36,794 nucleotides of DNA, from the NCBI GenBank assembly GCA_947486375.1, contig CANKTP010000010.1, positions 1 to 36,794 of the forward strand, written 5' to 3'. The notes under the pieces are model-generated. The model saw only the letters and a program-made list of their open reading frames with translations. It was not told where the DNA came from and ran no database searches. The stretch is from Candidatus Hydrogenedentota bacterium. Lineage in GTDB: Bacteria > Hydrogenedentota > Hydrogenedentia > Hydrogenedentales > GCA-2746185. This document shows positions 1-8,457 of the stretch, one piece after another; the first letter of the stretch is position 1, and every line of letters starts with the position of its first letter. A program made the translations under genes and the position numbers.

Positions 1-593
1 ACAATGTCGTCCGTCTGCCAGACGTTGGCGTAGACCTCTCCGTCGATGTACTCGAGTTCATTGAGGTGTGTGACAGGAATGACGCCCTCGACGACCCGCA
101 CCCGCCCGATCTCGGCGAATGTCGCCGGGTCGCGGAAGTAGAGGGTCGAGGTGCCGTCGCTCATGATGAGGCGTTCGTCATCGTGGGTGAGGCCCCAGCC
201 TTCTGTCGGATAGGCGAACGTTTGTTCGATGGCGAAGGTCGCCGGGTTTCTGGCGAAACAGGTCTCGTTGCGCCAGGTCAGCTGGAAGATCCGGTCGCCG
301 AAGATCGTGATGCCCTCGCCAAAGTACATTTCGTCCAAGGGGGTACTCTGGAGGACTGTGCCGGTGAGGCGGTCCACCCGGCGTAGGGTCGATTCGCCGT
401 TGATTCCGGTTCCCTCGAACATGACGCCATCGACGATCTCGAGGCCCTGGGTATAGGCCCCTCGGTCGTGCGGGAATTCGGCGACGACGCGGTACCCGAA
501 CTCGGCCGGCACCGCGCCGGGGCAAGACGCGAGAAGCAAGACAAGCGAGGTGCCCATGCCATACAACGCGGCCTTGGCCATGAAAAAACGCAT
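1..593 (-). CDS. Glutaminyl-peptide cyclotransferase, plant/bacterial type (3' end off the window)
   Basis: The visible N-terminal 197 residues match the glutamine cyclotransferase family (beta-propeller type), which converts N-terminal Gln or Glu to pyroglutamate on exported proteins. Family hallmarks read in order: HDRGAYTQGLEI (about residues 43-54), FEGTGINGEST, EMYFGEGIT, QLTWRNE, YPTEGWGLTHD, LIMSDGTSTLYFRDP, HLNELEYIDGEVYANVW. The start is an ATG preceded by CGGGA seven bases upstream. The N-terminus is a signal peptide ending in LLLASC, which fits a lipobox (L-A-S-C), so the enzyme may be a lipoprotein. An alternative start is ATG 578. The gene is divergent from the TPR gene across 138 bases, which should hold both promoters, but I see no convincing boxes there. 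Identification is firm; the lipoprotein call is inference. Confidence 0.9.
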   Translation of the reverse strand, partial: MRFFMAKAALYGMGTSLVLLLASCPGAVPAEFGYRVVAEFPHDRGAYTQGLEIVDGVMFEGTGINGESTLRRVDRLTGTVLQSTPLDEMYFGEGITIFGDRIFQLTWRNETCFARNPATFAIEQTFAYPTEGWGLTHDDERLIMSDGTSTLYFRDPATFAEIGRVRVVEGVIPVTHLNELEYIDGEVYANVWQTDDI

Positions 594-731
594 GTAGGAT
601 TCCCGATTGGCGGTATTGGGCTCGAAATGGCCGCGAGGGAGCCATTCCAACCTTTTCCGTTCGGCAGTAGTCTATTCCCGAGAGACGGGGCTTGTCTACA
701 CGGATGACAACGTAGCACGGGAGTTCGTCGC

Positions 732-1718
732 TTGAGTACTCGATCCATAGTGAAGGTGCGCCTGGCAATCGCCCCCTGCCTTCTTGCCGCAATCGGCATG
801 ATCGGGCATGCCCAGACGCCGCTGGAGCAAGGCGTCCAGCTCATGAACACGGAGAAATACGCCGAGGCCCAGGCCGCGTTCGAGAAGGCCATCGCGAGCG
901 CCCCGGGCGATGCCGAGGCGCAGTTCCAGCTCGCCCGCAGCCTCTTCGAGCAGGAGAAGTTTGATGAGGCAGTCACGGCATTCGAGAAAGCCATCGTCAT
1001 TGACCCCAAGCAGGCCCGGTATCAGTCCGGGCTTGGCCGAGGCCTCGGCGAAAAGGCAAGGTTGTCGAACATTGTCGTCAAGGGAATGATCGCGCCGCGC
1101 ATCCGCACCGCCTTTGAAGCCGCCGTGGCCGGCGATCCGAGGAACATCGAATACCGGAACGATTTGCTCCAGTTCTACGTGGAGGCGCCGGGCTTTCTCG
1201 GGGGAAGCGAGGAGAAGGCGCTGGAACAGGCCGCCGAGATCGGAAAGCTCGACAAGAAGGAGGGACTGCTGTCCCGAGCGCACGCATACCAGTCGCTCGA
1301 AAAGTTCGATGAGGCCTTGAAGGCCTTCCAAGAAGGGATGGCGGCCTATCCCGATGAGAGGGATTTTGCGCTGAATTCGGTAGTCTTATTGCAGGAGCAA
1401 AAGCGTTTCGCGGAGGCCTCGAAACTGTTGGCGGGAATACTCGCCAAGAATCCCGACTCGGGGTTCGCCCTGTATCAAACGGGACGCAACGCCGCCTTGT
1501 CCGGCAAGGGTCTTGAGGAAGGGAGCAAATGCCTCCTTCGCTATCTTGAACTCACGCCGGGACCTGACGAACCCAAGCATGAGCACGCACACGTTCGGCT
1601 GGGCGACATCTACGCAAAGTTGAAGAACCCGGCAGAGGCAAAGAAGCACTACAGCGAGGCGCTCAAGCTCAATCCGAAAAACGAAAACGCCGCGAACGGC
1701 TTGAAGGCGTTGGGGTAG
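732..1718 (+). CDS. Secreted tetratricopeptide repeat protein
   Basis: A 328-residue protein with an N-terminal signal peptide (basic n-region, then LAIAPCLLAAIGMIGHAQ, cleavage likely after HAQ) followed almost entirely by TPR-like helical pairs. Clear units lie near residues 31-64 (EKYAEAQAAFEKAI...AP), 65-98 (EKFDEAVTAFEKAIVIDP), 190-223 (EKFDEALKAFQEGM..YP), 224-258 and 285-325 (NPAEAKKHYSEALKLNP). TPRs are protein-binding scaffolds, so no specific function can be given. The start is taken as TTG 732 because GGGAG lies eight bases upstream; GTG 750 is the alternative and still leaves a signal peptide. It stands alone, divergent from the cyclotransferase and convergent with rplS. Confidence 0.82.
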   Translation: MSTRSIVKVRLAIAPCLLAAIGMIGHAQTPLEQGVQLMNTEKYAEAQAAFEKAIASAPGDAEAQFQLARSLFEQEKFDEAVTAFEKAIVIDPKQARYQSGLGRGLGEKARLSNIVVKGMIAPRIRTAFEAAVAGDPRNIEYRNDLLQFYVEAPGFLGGSEEKALEQAAEIGKLDKKEGLLSRAHAYQSLEKFDEALKAFQEGMAAYPDERDFALNSVVLLQEQKRFAEASKLLAGILAKNPDSGFALYQTGRNAALSGKGLEEGSKCLLRYLELTPGPDEPKHEHAHVRLGDIYAKLKNPAEAKKHYSEALKLNPKNENAANGLKALG

Positions 1719-1778
1719 AAATCGGATTCGCCTCAATAACGCCCTTCGCGTTCCAGTCGTGACCTGAATCGAATGAAA

Positions 1779-1810
1779 AACCGGGGAAGACCTTTCGGCC
1801 TTCCCCGGTT
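1779..1810 (-). terminator. Intrinsic terminator of the ffh-rplS operon
   Basis: A perfect 11-base inverted repeat (arms 1779-1789 and 1800-1810, core CCGGGG/CCCCGG) with a ten-base loop. Read on the minus strand it starts 18 bases after the rplS stop codon and is followed by a run of five T, the classical Rho-independent form. On the plus strand the hairpin also lies downstream of the TPR gene, but no T-run follows there, so it would be weaker in that direction. Confidence 0.85.
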
Positions 1811-1827
1811 CGAATTCCTCGGCTAAT

Positions 1828-2241
1828 CTATTCTGCGGCGGTTTCAGCGACGGCGGTGTTGGCGACGACGGCTTGGGCCACGACGATGGTGCGGCCCTTG
1901 GCCTTGACGCGCGCGGCCTTGCCGGAACGGTCGCGCAGGTAGTACAGCTTCGAGCGGCGGACGTGGCCCTCGCGGGTCACCTCGACCTTCTCGACGCGCG
2001 GGGAGTGCAACGGGAACACGCGCTCGACGCCCTCGCCATAAGCGACACGCCGGACAGTGAAGCGCGCATTCGCGGACTCGTCGCCCTTGTGCGAGATGAC
2101 CACGCCCTCGAAGACTTGGATACGTTCCTTGTCGCCCTCGACGATACGGAAATGCACGCGGACGGTGTCGCCGACACCGAATTGCGGGACGGTCCCCTTC
2201 GCCTTCTTCTGGTTCTGCTCGACTTCTGCCATTAGATTCAC
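1828..2241 (-). CDS. rplS: 50S ribosomal protein L19
   Basis: Ribosomal protein L19 of the large subunit, located at the 30S-50S interface. Family signatures are clear: [20 protein letters not shown] (about residues 22-41), [30 protein letters not shown] and [18 protein letters not shown]. At 137 residues it is a little longer than usual (about 115), because of an Ala/Val-rich tail after the conserved core. The start is GTG 2241, supported by AAGGAG seven bases upstream. This GTG overlaps the trmD stop codon by four bases (GTGA), so translation is probably coupled. It is the last gene of the operon, just before the terminator. Confidence 0.97.
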   Translation of the reverse strand: MNLMAEVEQNQKKAKGTVPQFGVGDTVRVHFRIVEGDKERIQVFEGVVISHKGDESANARFTVRRVAYGEGVERVFPLHSPRVEKVEVTREGHVRRSKLYYLRDRSGKAARVKAKGRTIVVAQAVVANTAVAETAAE

Positions 2242-2999
2242 GGTGTTTCTCCTTCTAGCGGAGCATCCTGCTCGCGTTTCAATTCTCGTATCAGCTTTGT
2301 ATCGTCACCGGCGCACCGGTCCAGTAAATCCGGACGCACGCGCATCGTTTGTCTAATCGCTTCCTTCCGCCGCCATCGCTCGATGACGGCATGGTTTCCT
2401 TCCCGGAGCACTTCCGGAACTTCCATACCCCGGAACTCTTGCGGCCGCGTGTATTGCGGCGGACCCAGAATCCCGTTGTAAAACGAATCGGTCTCGACCG
2501 ACTCGAAGTTACCCACGACGCCCGGGATCATCCGGCTGAGCGCCTCGATGATCACCAAGGCGGGCATCTCGCCGCCGCTCAACACATAATCGCCAATCGA
2601 CACTTCTTCCGCACCCAGCGCCTTCGCCACCCGCTCGTCAATACCCTCGTAGCGCCCGCATACCAGCACCAAGTCCGGCGCTGCCGCCCATTCGCGAATC
2701 ATCGCCTGCGTCAACGACCGGCCTCGCGGCGACAACATCACCACGCGTTCTAGCGAGTTCCGATCCCGGAGACCTTCTGCCGCAGCAACTAACGGCTCGC
2801 ACTTCATCACCATCCCCGGGCCACCGCCATAGGGGGCATCGTCCACGGTGCGGTGCTTGTCGGTCGCGAAGTCCCGAATCTGGGTCAGCTCGACGGTGAG
2901 AAGCCCTTCCCGTAACGCCTTGCCCAGCAATCCGGCCTGAAGAGGCCCCGCGAACATTTCCGGGAACAAGGTCAACACGTCGATTCGCAGGGCGGCCAT
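2238..2999 (-). CDS. trmD: tRNA (guanine37-N1)-methyltransferase
   Basis: TrmD methylates G37 next to the anticodon using S-adenosylmethionine, preventing +1 frameshifts. The 253-residue length is normal. SPOUT/trefoil-knot motifs are intact: the N-terminal strand [45 protein letters not shown], and the knot [23 protein letters not shown], followed by the catalytic-Asp region and GPPQYTRP. It starts three bases after the rimM stop codon and overlaps rplS by four bases, in the usual rpsP-rimM-trmD-rplS order. Confidence 0.97.
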   Translation of the reverse strand: MAALRIDVLTLFPEMFAGPLQAGLLGKALREGLLTVELTQIRDFATDKHRTVDDAPYGGGPGMVMKCEPLVAAAEGLRDRNSLERVVMLSPRGRSLTQAMIREWAAAPDLVLVCGRYEGIDERVAKALGAEEVSIGDYVLSGGEMPALVIIEALSRMIPGVVGNFESVETDSFYNGILGPPQYTRPQEFRGMEVPEVLREGNHAVIERWRRKEAIRQTMRVRPDLLDRCAGDDTKLIRELKREQDAPLEGETP

Positions 3000-3002
3000 C
3001 GT

Positions 3003-3539
3003 TCAAACCGTCTCCTCGTCCGAGTCAACGGCGTGGGCGTCGAGGTTGTCGACGGTAATCGTCCGGGCCTCCCAGTCCACCGCGACGATGACCTGATCGA
3101 TCACCGGGGCCAGTAGCGTGCGGCCATCGCGTGTCTCGATCTCGATCACGTCGTTCGCCGGCGTCTCCATGGCACCCGAGATGCTTCCGAGGATTTCGCC
3201 ATTGATGGTCCGAACCTGCATCCCGAGAAACTCGGCCACGCTGCGACCGTTTCCCGCCTTTGCTTGCCGCTCGCCCACAGAAATGACGACCTTGGCCATT
3301 CGCATCTTCGCGACCAAGTCGCGCGGCGTACCGGCGGCCAGCTCGATCAGCAAGACATCCCCGTCATTCCGGATGGACTTGACCTTTGGACGCACCTCGG
3401 CCTCGCCCGGGATTGCCACCCGGATCCATTTCATCTCTTCAAATTCGTTGGCGTGTCCCGGTTCAACGGTGACACGCAGTTCCCGGCGCGCGGGATTCAC
3501 GGCCTTGACCGTGCCTATGCCGATTCGATCATCCGCCAT
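3003..3539 (-). CDS. rimM: Ribosome maturation factor RimM
   Basis: RimM assists late 30S assembly around the 16S rRNA 3' domain and binds S19. The 178-residue product has the two expected halves: an N-terminal beta-barrel (IGIGTVKAV...RELRVTVEP, then KVKSIRND.DVLLIELAAGTPRDLVAKMR) and a C-terminal PRC-barrel (FLGMQVRTINGEILGSISGAMETPANDVIEIE...LLAPVIDQVIVAVD). The start is placed at ATG 3539 (MADDRIGIG). The frame stays open to 3719, but that stretch overlaps khpA and has no RimM-like sequence. It begins 22 bases after khpA, in the normal operon order. The N-terminal half is less conserved than in proteobacterial RimM, which is common. Confidence 0.92.
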   Translation of the reverse strand: MADDRIGIGTVKAVNPARRELRVTVEPGHANEFEEMKWIRVAIPGEAEVRPKVKSIRNDGDVLLIELAAGTPRDLVAKMRMAKVVISVGERQAKAGNGRSVAEFLGMQVRTINGEILGSISGAMETPANDVIEIETRDGRTLLAPVIDQVIVAVDWEARTITVDNLDAHAVDSDEETV

Positions 3540-3561
3540 CGCGGGCCGTCCTGCGACGGGC

Positions 3562-3792
3562 CTATTCGACGATGTCGAGCGAAACGCGGAGATTTTGCTT
3601 GGCTGCGGCGGAAGCCACCAACGTGCGCACCGCCTTGGCGACGCGTCCGTTCTTGCCGATGACCCGGCCCATGTCGTCCGGGTTGACGCGCAGCTCGAAA
3701 ACCTGGCCATCTTCGCCATCGATGACGCGGACCTGCACGTCCTCGGGGTGTTCGACCAATTTCTTCGAGATCAATTCAATCAGTTCTTTCAC
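3562..3792 (-). CDS. khpA: KH-domain RNA-binding protein KhpA
   Basis: A 76-residue single KH domain (formerly YlqC) with the signature GRVIGKNGRVAKAVRTL at about residues 42-58. The GKNG loop contacts RNA. It begins VKELIELISKKLVEHPEDVQV, typical of the family. The start is GTG 3792, with AAGGA eight bases upstream; the frame stays open further upstream but is unlike any KhpA and overlaps rpsP. KhpA works with KhpB (Jag) in RNA binding and cell-envelope control in Firmicutes; its role here is only inferred. Its place between rpsP and rimM is the conserved one. Confidence 0.93.
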   Translation of the reverse strand: MKELIELISKKLVEHPEDVQVRVIDGEDGQVFELRVNPDDMGRVIGKNGRVAKAVRTLVASAAAKQNLRVSLDIVE

Positions 3793-3818
3793 GAGCGGAT
3801 TCCTTTGGCGCGTCGAAA

Positions 3819-4097
3819 CTACTTCGCCGCGAGGGCGGCCGCCGCGAATTTCTTGATGATGCCCAGGCGAGAGAGCAGGTTCTTGGCGGTGTCGGAGGGC
3901 TGTGCGCCCTTCTTCAGCCACGCGAGCGCCTTCTCTTCATTCACCTCGGCACGGGGTTCGGGACGGGCGCAGGGATGATACACGCCCAGTTCCTCGATGA
4001 CCCGCCCCGTGGTCTTGTCGCGCGAGTCGCACACGACGACGCGGTAGTAGGGCGCATGCGTCCTGCCGCCACGCTTCATTCGGATTACGGTTGCCAT
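3819..4097 (-). CDS. rpsP: 30S ribosomal protein S16
   Basis: Ribosomal protein S16, a 16S rRNA-binding assembly protein of the 30S body. The 92-residue sequence starts MATVIRMKRGGRTHAPYYRV and continues with VVCDSRDKTTGRVIEELGVYHP, both diagnostic. A C-terminal helix (EKALAWLKKGAQPSDTAKNLL) and an Ala-rich tail complete it. AAGGAAGG lies a few bases upstream of the ATG. It is separated from ffh by 75 bases and followed 26 bases later by khpA. Confidence 0.97.
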   Translation of the reverse strand: MATVIRMKRGGRTHAPYYRVVVCDSRDKTTGRVIEELGVYHPCARPEPRAEVNEEKALAWLKKGAQPSDTAKNLLSRLGIIKKFAAAALAAK

Positions 4098-4172
4098 TCT
4101 TGACCTTCCTTGTTGTTCAACGGTTCCGGGCCGGGGCGACTCGTCGCGCCGGATCCCGATTCGAGTGTAGGT

Positions 4173-5516
4173 TCAGCGCGCGCCAGGAAACGAGGGCATG
4201 CCACGCAACATTTTCTTGCTCTTCCCGCCCTTGAGCAGGAACTTCATCATCTTTTTCGACTTCTCGAAGTCCTTCAACAGCCGGTTCACGTCGGGCACGC
4301 TCGTGCCGCTCCCGTCGGCAATGCGCCGGCGCCGGGTGCCGTTGATAATCTTCGGCTTGCGGCGCTCTTGGAGCGTCATCGAGTAGATCATCGCCTCGAC
4401 GTATTTCAGTTCGTCCTCGTTGATGTCCGCGCCCGGCCCCATCATCTGGCTCATCCCGGGTATCTTTTTGATGAGGTCCGTGATAGACCCCATCTTCTTG
4501 ACTTGTTGCATCTGCTCGAGGAAGTCCTCGAGGTTAAACTCCGCCTTGCGGGCCTTCTCGGCGAACTTGATCGCCTTGTCCTGGTCGAGGTGTTCCTGGG
4601 CCTGCTCGACCAGCGAGACGATGTCGCCCATGCCGAGGATTTGATCCGCCATCCGCTGCGGGTGAAACGCGTCAAGCGCCTCGAGCTTCTCGCCGGTCCC
4701 CACGAACTTGATGGGACACCCGGTGATCTGGATCAGGCTGATCGCTGCCCCGCCGCGCGCGTCGCCATCCATCTGGGTCAGGATGACGCCCGTCAGCGGC
4801 AGGTTGTCGTGGAATTGCTTCGCCGAGTTGACCGCGTCCTGCCCGGTCATCGCGTTCGCCACGAAGAGAATCTCGTGCGGCGTCACGGCCTTCTGGATTT
4901 GCCGCACCTCGGCCATCATCGCGTCGTCGACATGGAGTCGCCCGGCGGTGTCGAGAATGATCGTGTCGCAGCCGCGCATCTGCGCCTCGCCGCGCGACAT
5001 CACGCAGATGTCCACCGGGTTGGCATGCTCGCCAAGGCTAAACGATTCCACGCCCGCCTGGCCCGCGATCACTTCCAACTGGCGGATGGCGGCGGGACGG
5101 TACACGTCGGCACCGACCAGCAACGGCTTGCGGCCCTTCTTCTTCAAATGAACCGCGAGCTTGCCCGCAGTAGTCGTCTTTCCTTGGCCTTGGAGCCCGA
5201 CGAGCATGATAATCGTCGGCGCCTTCTCGGCCGTGATGAGCGGTGCGTTGCTCCCGCCCATGATCTTCACCAGTTCGTCATGGACGATCTTGACGATCTG
5301 CTGGTCCGGCCGGATACTGTCGATGACTCTCTGTCCATCGGCGGCCTCGGTCACGTCGGCGATGAATTGCTTCACCACCTTGTAATTGACGTCCGCCTCC
5401 AGCAACGCCATGCGGATAAGCTGGAGGCCTTCCTTCATGTTCTTCTCGGTCAGTTTGCCCTGGCCGCGAAGGTTCTTGAAGGCGTTTTCGAGTTTTTGGG
5501 ACAGCGATTCAAACAC
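4173..5516 (-). CDS. ffh: Signal recognition particle GTPase Ffh
   Basis: Ffh (SRP54) binds 4.5S/SRP RNA and hydrophobic nascent chains and docks on FtsY for co-translational membrane targeting. All domains are present in 447 residues: N (MFESLSQKLENAFKNLRGQGKLTE), G, and a Met-rich M domain (MGSITDLIKKIPGMSQMMG, then RRRRIADGSGTSVPDVNRLLKDF). GTPase motifs: G1 GLQGQGKTT, G2 DVYRPAAIRQL, G3 DTAGR, G5 GTGEK. G4 reads TQMDGDARGG rather than the usual TKxDGDxRGG (see findings). The start is GTG 5516; only a weak GGTGG lies upstream. It is first in the operon, behind the promoter at 5609-5638. No srp RNA gene is recognisable in the window. Confidence 0.97.
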   Translation of the reverse strand: MFESLSQKLENAFKNLRGQGKLTEKNMKEGLQLIRMALLEADVNYKVVKQFIADVTEAADGQRVIDSIRPDQQIVKIVHDELVKIMGGSNAPLITAEKAPTIIMLVGLQGQGKTTTAGKLAVHLKKKGRKPLLVGADVYRPAAIRQLEVIAGQAGVESFSLGEHANPVDICVMSRGEAQMRGCDTIILDTAGRLHVDDAMMAEVRQIQKAVTPHEILFVANAMTGQDAVNSAKQFHDNLPLTGVILTQMDGDARGGAAISLIQITGCPIKFVGTGEKLEALDAFHPQRMADQILGMGDIVSLVEQAQEHLDQDKAIKFAEKARKAEFNLEDFLEQMQQVKKMGSITDLIKKIPGMSQMMGPGADINEDELKYVEAMIYSMTLQERRKPKIINGTRRRRIADGSGTSVPDVNRLLKDFEKSKKMMKFLLKGGKSKKMLRGMPSFPGAR

Positions 5517-5608
5517 GGATTACCACCCGACCGGATTCCACGAGGGAAACTGGCACGAATTTACAGCGGGAACGCGCAGAGACACAACACCCCTGCGAGA
5601 GAAACGGG

Positions 5609-5638
5609 ATTTTAGCACATAACCGCAAGCGGCTTCAA
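5609..5638 (-). promoter_or_regulatory. Sigma70-type promoter for the ffh operon
   Basis: Read on the minus strand: TTGAAG (5638-5633), an 18-base spacer, then TAAAAT (5614-5609), with TG one base before the -10 (extended -10). It lies in the 125-base gap between the permease stop and the ffh start, giving a leader of roughly 85-90 bases. The match is to the general bacterial consensus; no transcription start is known. Confidence 0.6.
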
Positions 5639-5641
5639 ACG

Positions 5642-7705
5642 TTATCGGGATTGACCGTCGAATTCGGGCACCCGGGCAATTCCCCGCTCAAGCAGGGCGA
5701 TGATTGCCCCCCCGACTGCGAGCGCGATCGCGAAAACAGGCATCGGAATCCCGCTGGATCCGGCGGCGAGGTGTTCGATCGAGTCGACCAATGGCTGCGG
5801 CAGATTTCCGGTTTCCATCAGCACGAGGCCGCTATTGAACAGGGCGTGAAAGAGGATGCACGGGAATATCGAGCGCGACCGGAAAGCCAGCCAAGTGAGC
5901 ACCGCGCCCGTAAGGCCCGTCGACACGAGGCGGTAAACGTTGAGGTGAAACAGCCCGAAAAGGAGCGCGACGACGGCGATGGCGGCCCACCGGGGCATCC
6001 GTTCGCGCATCCCGGAGAGGATCGCACCCCGGAACAGGAGTTCCTCGCAGATGCCCGGGGTCACTCCCATGATGAAGATCAAGAGCGCGAGGCCTTGGGG
6101 AGTCGCCGCCAAACTCATCAAGTCCTCCACCCCTGACATGAGTTCCGGGGGCGACTTGAGGACGCGTTCCTGCCAGAACTGGAGTTGCAGGCTGATGACG
6201 ATCCACGCGGGAACCAACGCTACCGCGGCAAGGCAGGGTGCCAGCGGCGGGCGGCGAAGCCCGAGGGCGTTCACAAAGTCGATGCGGAAGTACCACAAGA
6301 GGAGTAGCACGGGGGCAAGTACGACTGCGTATTCCGTGATGAGTAGCCCGGAGCGGAGATCGCGAAGCTGCACGGTGGCGCCGACATAAAAGACGAGCAG
6401 CATCACGATCGTGTACAAGCCCAGCGACATGCCGGGGGTGGGCGCCTCGCGGGGGGGTATCTCCGACCGCCGGAAGGTGATGTGGAGTCCCTTGTCCTCG
6501 GAGAGGATCACCTCGTCGCGTTGGAACATCCACACCGCCACGACAAGGGACAACATTGCGTAGATCGAGGTGCAGAGAAACACGGCGAAGACCGTGTCGA
6601 GGGAGGCTTCGCCAATCATCAGCGCGCGGAACAAAAGCGCCACGTTTGCGATGGGGATGAATTGGGTGGCCGCGGTCAACTTCATGTCCGGCGACGACGC
6701 GAGGGCGACGGGGAGGACGAAGAGCATGAACAGGGGAGTGACCAGGTTTTGCGCTTCCTTGAACGACCGCGCCAGCAGCGACACAGTCATCATCGCCGCG
6801 GAGATAATGAACGCGAGCGGCACGAAGACGATGAGCATCGCCAGGATGGCCGACGGCGTCACGCTCAAGGCGGCCAGATCCAGCGGTATGTCCCCGTCCC
6901 TCGCTTGCTTCGAGATTTGCGAGAGGAGAAAGACGAGGGTACCCGCCATGCTCGCGAGGTTGAGCAACCCGGTGAGCATCGACAGCACGAACACGGCCCC
7001 GAATTTACCGACCACGATGTCCAGCTTGCTTGCCGGCGTCGAGAGCAGGGTCTCGAAGGTGCCGCGTTCCTTTTCGCCGGCAGTCAGGTCCACGGCGGGG
7101 TAAAACGCCCCGATGGCAAGCATGAAAATCATCATCCCGGGCAACACAAGCCCGAATATCGAACCGGTCATTTTCTTCGCCGGGGCCTTGTTCTCCTGTT
7201 GGATATCGAGGGGTTTCGCGAAACTTTCGTCCAGCCCATTCTCCCTCAAACGGTCCCGAAGTAAGTTGGATCGATGTTTCGACAAGCCGTCCTCAATCCG
7301 GTCGGCCGCCTCGCGCGACGCCGACTCGGTGGCGTCGAACTGAATGCGGATTGGGACCGTTCCGCCTTTTTGAAGCACATCGACCACATCGCCCGATGCG
7401 ATGACTACCGCATCGACCTTCCTCGCCGCGAGATCTTCCTCCGGACTAGCGGATTCCGTCAGCTCAACGAGGGGGACGCCCGCGATCCATTCCCGCACAG
7501 GGGACGTATCTTCGGCGCGCAATACCACCTTCGACGGGGTCGACTCAATCTTGCCCTGCTGCACCAGTGCGAATTGCCACATCACGATGCTCAATGCCGG
7601 ATAGAGCACGACCGGCACCCCGATCATCGCCAGGACCGTGCGTTTGTCGCGCAGGGTATCCAGGAGTTCCTTTAGGAATATCGTGCGAACGATTACTGAG
7701 TTCAC
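5642..7705 (-). CDS. ABC-2 type permease fused to a CPBP intramembrane protease
   Basis: A 687-residue membrane protein in two parts. Residues 1 to about 400 are a NatB-like ABC-2 permease: a first helix near residues 20-40, a large extracytoplasmic loop, then a cluster of helices with the conserved GEKERGTFETLLSTP segment. Residues from about 440 on are a CPBP (CAAX-like, Abi) protease: EELLFRG (catalytic Glu pair at about 554-555), LFGLFHLN, and HALFN near the end, so the catalytic residues look intact. The start is GTG 7705, overlapping the ATPase stop (GTGA), which indicates coupled translation. NatB-type partners export ions or small molecules; the substrate is unknown. This permease/protease fusion is a recognised architecture. 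The protease could process the exporter, a peptide substrate or something else; the sequence does not say. Confidence 0.88.
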   Translation of the reverse strand: MNSVIVRTIFLKELLDTLRDKRTVLAMIGVPVVLYPALSIVMWQFALVQQGKIESTPSKVVLRAEDTSPVREWIAGVPLVELTESASPEEDLAARKVDAVVIASGDVVDVLQKGGTVPIRIQFDATESASREAADRIEDGLSKHRSNLLRDRLRENGLDESFAKPLDIQQENKAPAKKMTGSIFGLVLPGMMIFMLAIGAFYPAVDLTAGEKERGTFETLLSTPASKLDIVVGKFGAVFVLSMLTGLLNLASMAGTLVFLLSQISKQARDGDIPLDLAALSVTPSAILAMLIVFVPLAFIISAAMMTVSLLARSFKEAQNLVTPLFMLFVLPVALASSPDMKLTAATQFIPIANVALLFRALMIGEASLDTVFAVFLCTSIYAMLSLVVAVWMFQRDEVILSEDKGLHITFRRSEIPPREAPTPGMSLGLYTIVMLLVFYVGATVQLRDLRSGLLITEYAVVLAPVLLLLWYFRIDFVNALGLRRPPLAPCLAAVALVPAWIVISLQLQFWQERVLKSPPELMSGVEDLMSLAATPQGLALLIFIMGVTPGICEELLFRGAILSGMRERMPRWAAIAVVALLFGLFHLNVYRLVSTGLTGAVLTWLAFRSRSIFPCILFHALFNSGLVLMETGNLPQPLVDSIEHLAAGSSGIPMPVFAIALAVGGAIIALLERGIARVPEFDGQSR

Positions 7706-8457
7706 TCCGCGACCTCCGCGGTCCGGTAGACCAGCGCCATGAACGCATCGTGTACGTTCGCTGTCCCCGATCGTTCGTAAAGTTCGCCCAGCGTGCCAAG
7801 CGCCAGGATCGATCCCTCGTGCATCAAGCCGATCCGGTCGCAGAGCATCTCTGCCTCGGTCATGTAGTGGGTCGAGAAAATAATCGAACGGCCCTCGTCC
7901 CGCGCGCGGCGAATGAAATCGAGGATGGTGCGGCTCGAAAGGATATCCAGCCCGAGGGTCGGTTCGTCGAGAATGAGTATGGAGGGTTCGTGAAGGATGA
8001 CCCGCGCGATCGAGGCGCGCTGGGTCTGGCCCGTCGAGAGCGTGTCGCAGCGCCGATCGACGAACGGGCCCATGTCTAGCATCGCCACGACGGCCTCCGT
8101 GCGCGAACGGATCCGCCCATCCTCCAGCCCGTATAGGCGCCCGAAGTAGCGCAGCATTTCCCGCACGGTGAGCCGCCCGTACAGCTTCGTGTTCCCTGAA
8201 AGAAACCCAATCTGCCGCCGTGCGGTGTGCGGGTCCTCCGCGGCGGGCCGCCCCTGGATCACGCACTGGCCCGAGGTCGGCGTGATGATCGTGCCCAGCA
8301 TGCGCAGGAGCGTCGTCTTCCCCGCACCATTGGGGCCGAGCAGGCCGAAAATCTCGCCCGCCCCGACCGAAAACGACGCATCGCGGACCGCCTCGACATT
8401 GCGGCCCCGGGCACCGTGATAGACCTTGCGTAGACTCTCGGCTTGAAGGATAGACAT
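7702..8457 (-). CDS. ABC transporter ATP-binding protein (NatA-like)
   Basis: The ATPase subunit of the exporter, 251 residues. Walker A GPNGAGKTT at residues 41-49, Q-loop region near residue 82, signature LSTGQ at 140-144 (a variant of LSGGQ), Walker B ILILDEP at 160-166, D-loop GLD, and H-loop STHYM near 195. The N-terminal region (LRKVYHGARGRNVEAVRDASFSV) is typical of NatA/CcmA-type exporter ATPases. It overlaps the permease gene by four bases, so the two form one operon. The upstream ribosome site is weak (GGA nine bases before ATG). I find no clear promoter in the gap to its right on this strand. Confidence 0.93.
   Translation of the reverse strand: MSILQAESLRKVYHGARGRNVEAVRDASFSVGAGEIFGLLGPNGAGKTTLLRMLGTIITPTSGQCVIQGRPAAEDPHTARRQIGFLSGNTKLYGRLTVREMLRYFGRLYGLEDGRIRSRTEAVVAMLDMGPFVDRRCDTLSTGQTQRASIARVILHEPSILILDEPTLGLDILSSRTILDFIRRARDEGRSIIFSTHYMTEAEMLCDRIGLMHEGSILALGTLGELYERSGTANVHDAFMALVYRTAEVAE

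Noticed and set aside
5551-5565. Sigma54-like TGGCACG...TACA on the plus strand
   Set aside because: The -12 GC element is missing and no plus-strand gene follows.
4110-5615. Long open frame (501 codons) on the plus strand opposite ffh
   Set aside because: It is the antisense of a well-conserved Ffh; it arises from GC-rich third positions and shows no protein features. Similar antisense frames opposite gspD (23472-25220) and gspE (26213-27772) are rejected for the same reason.
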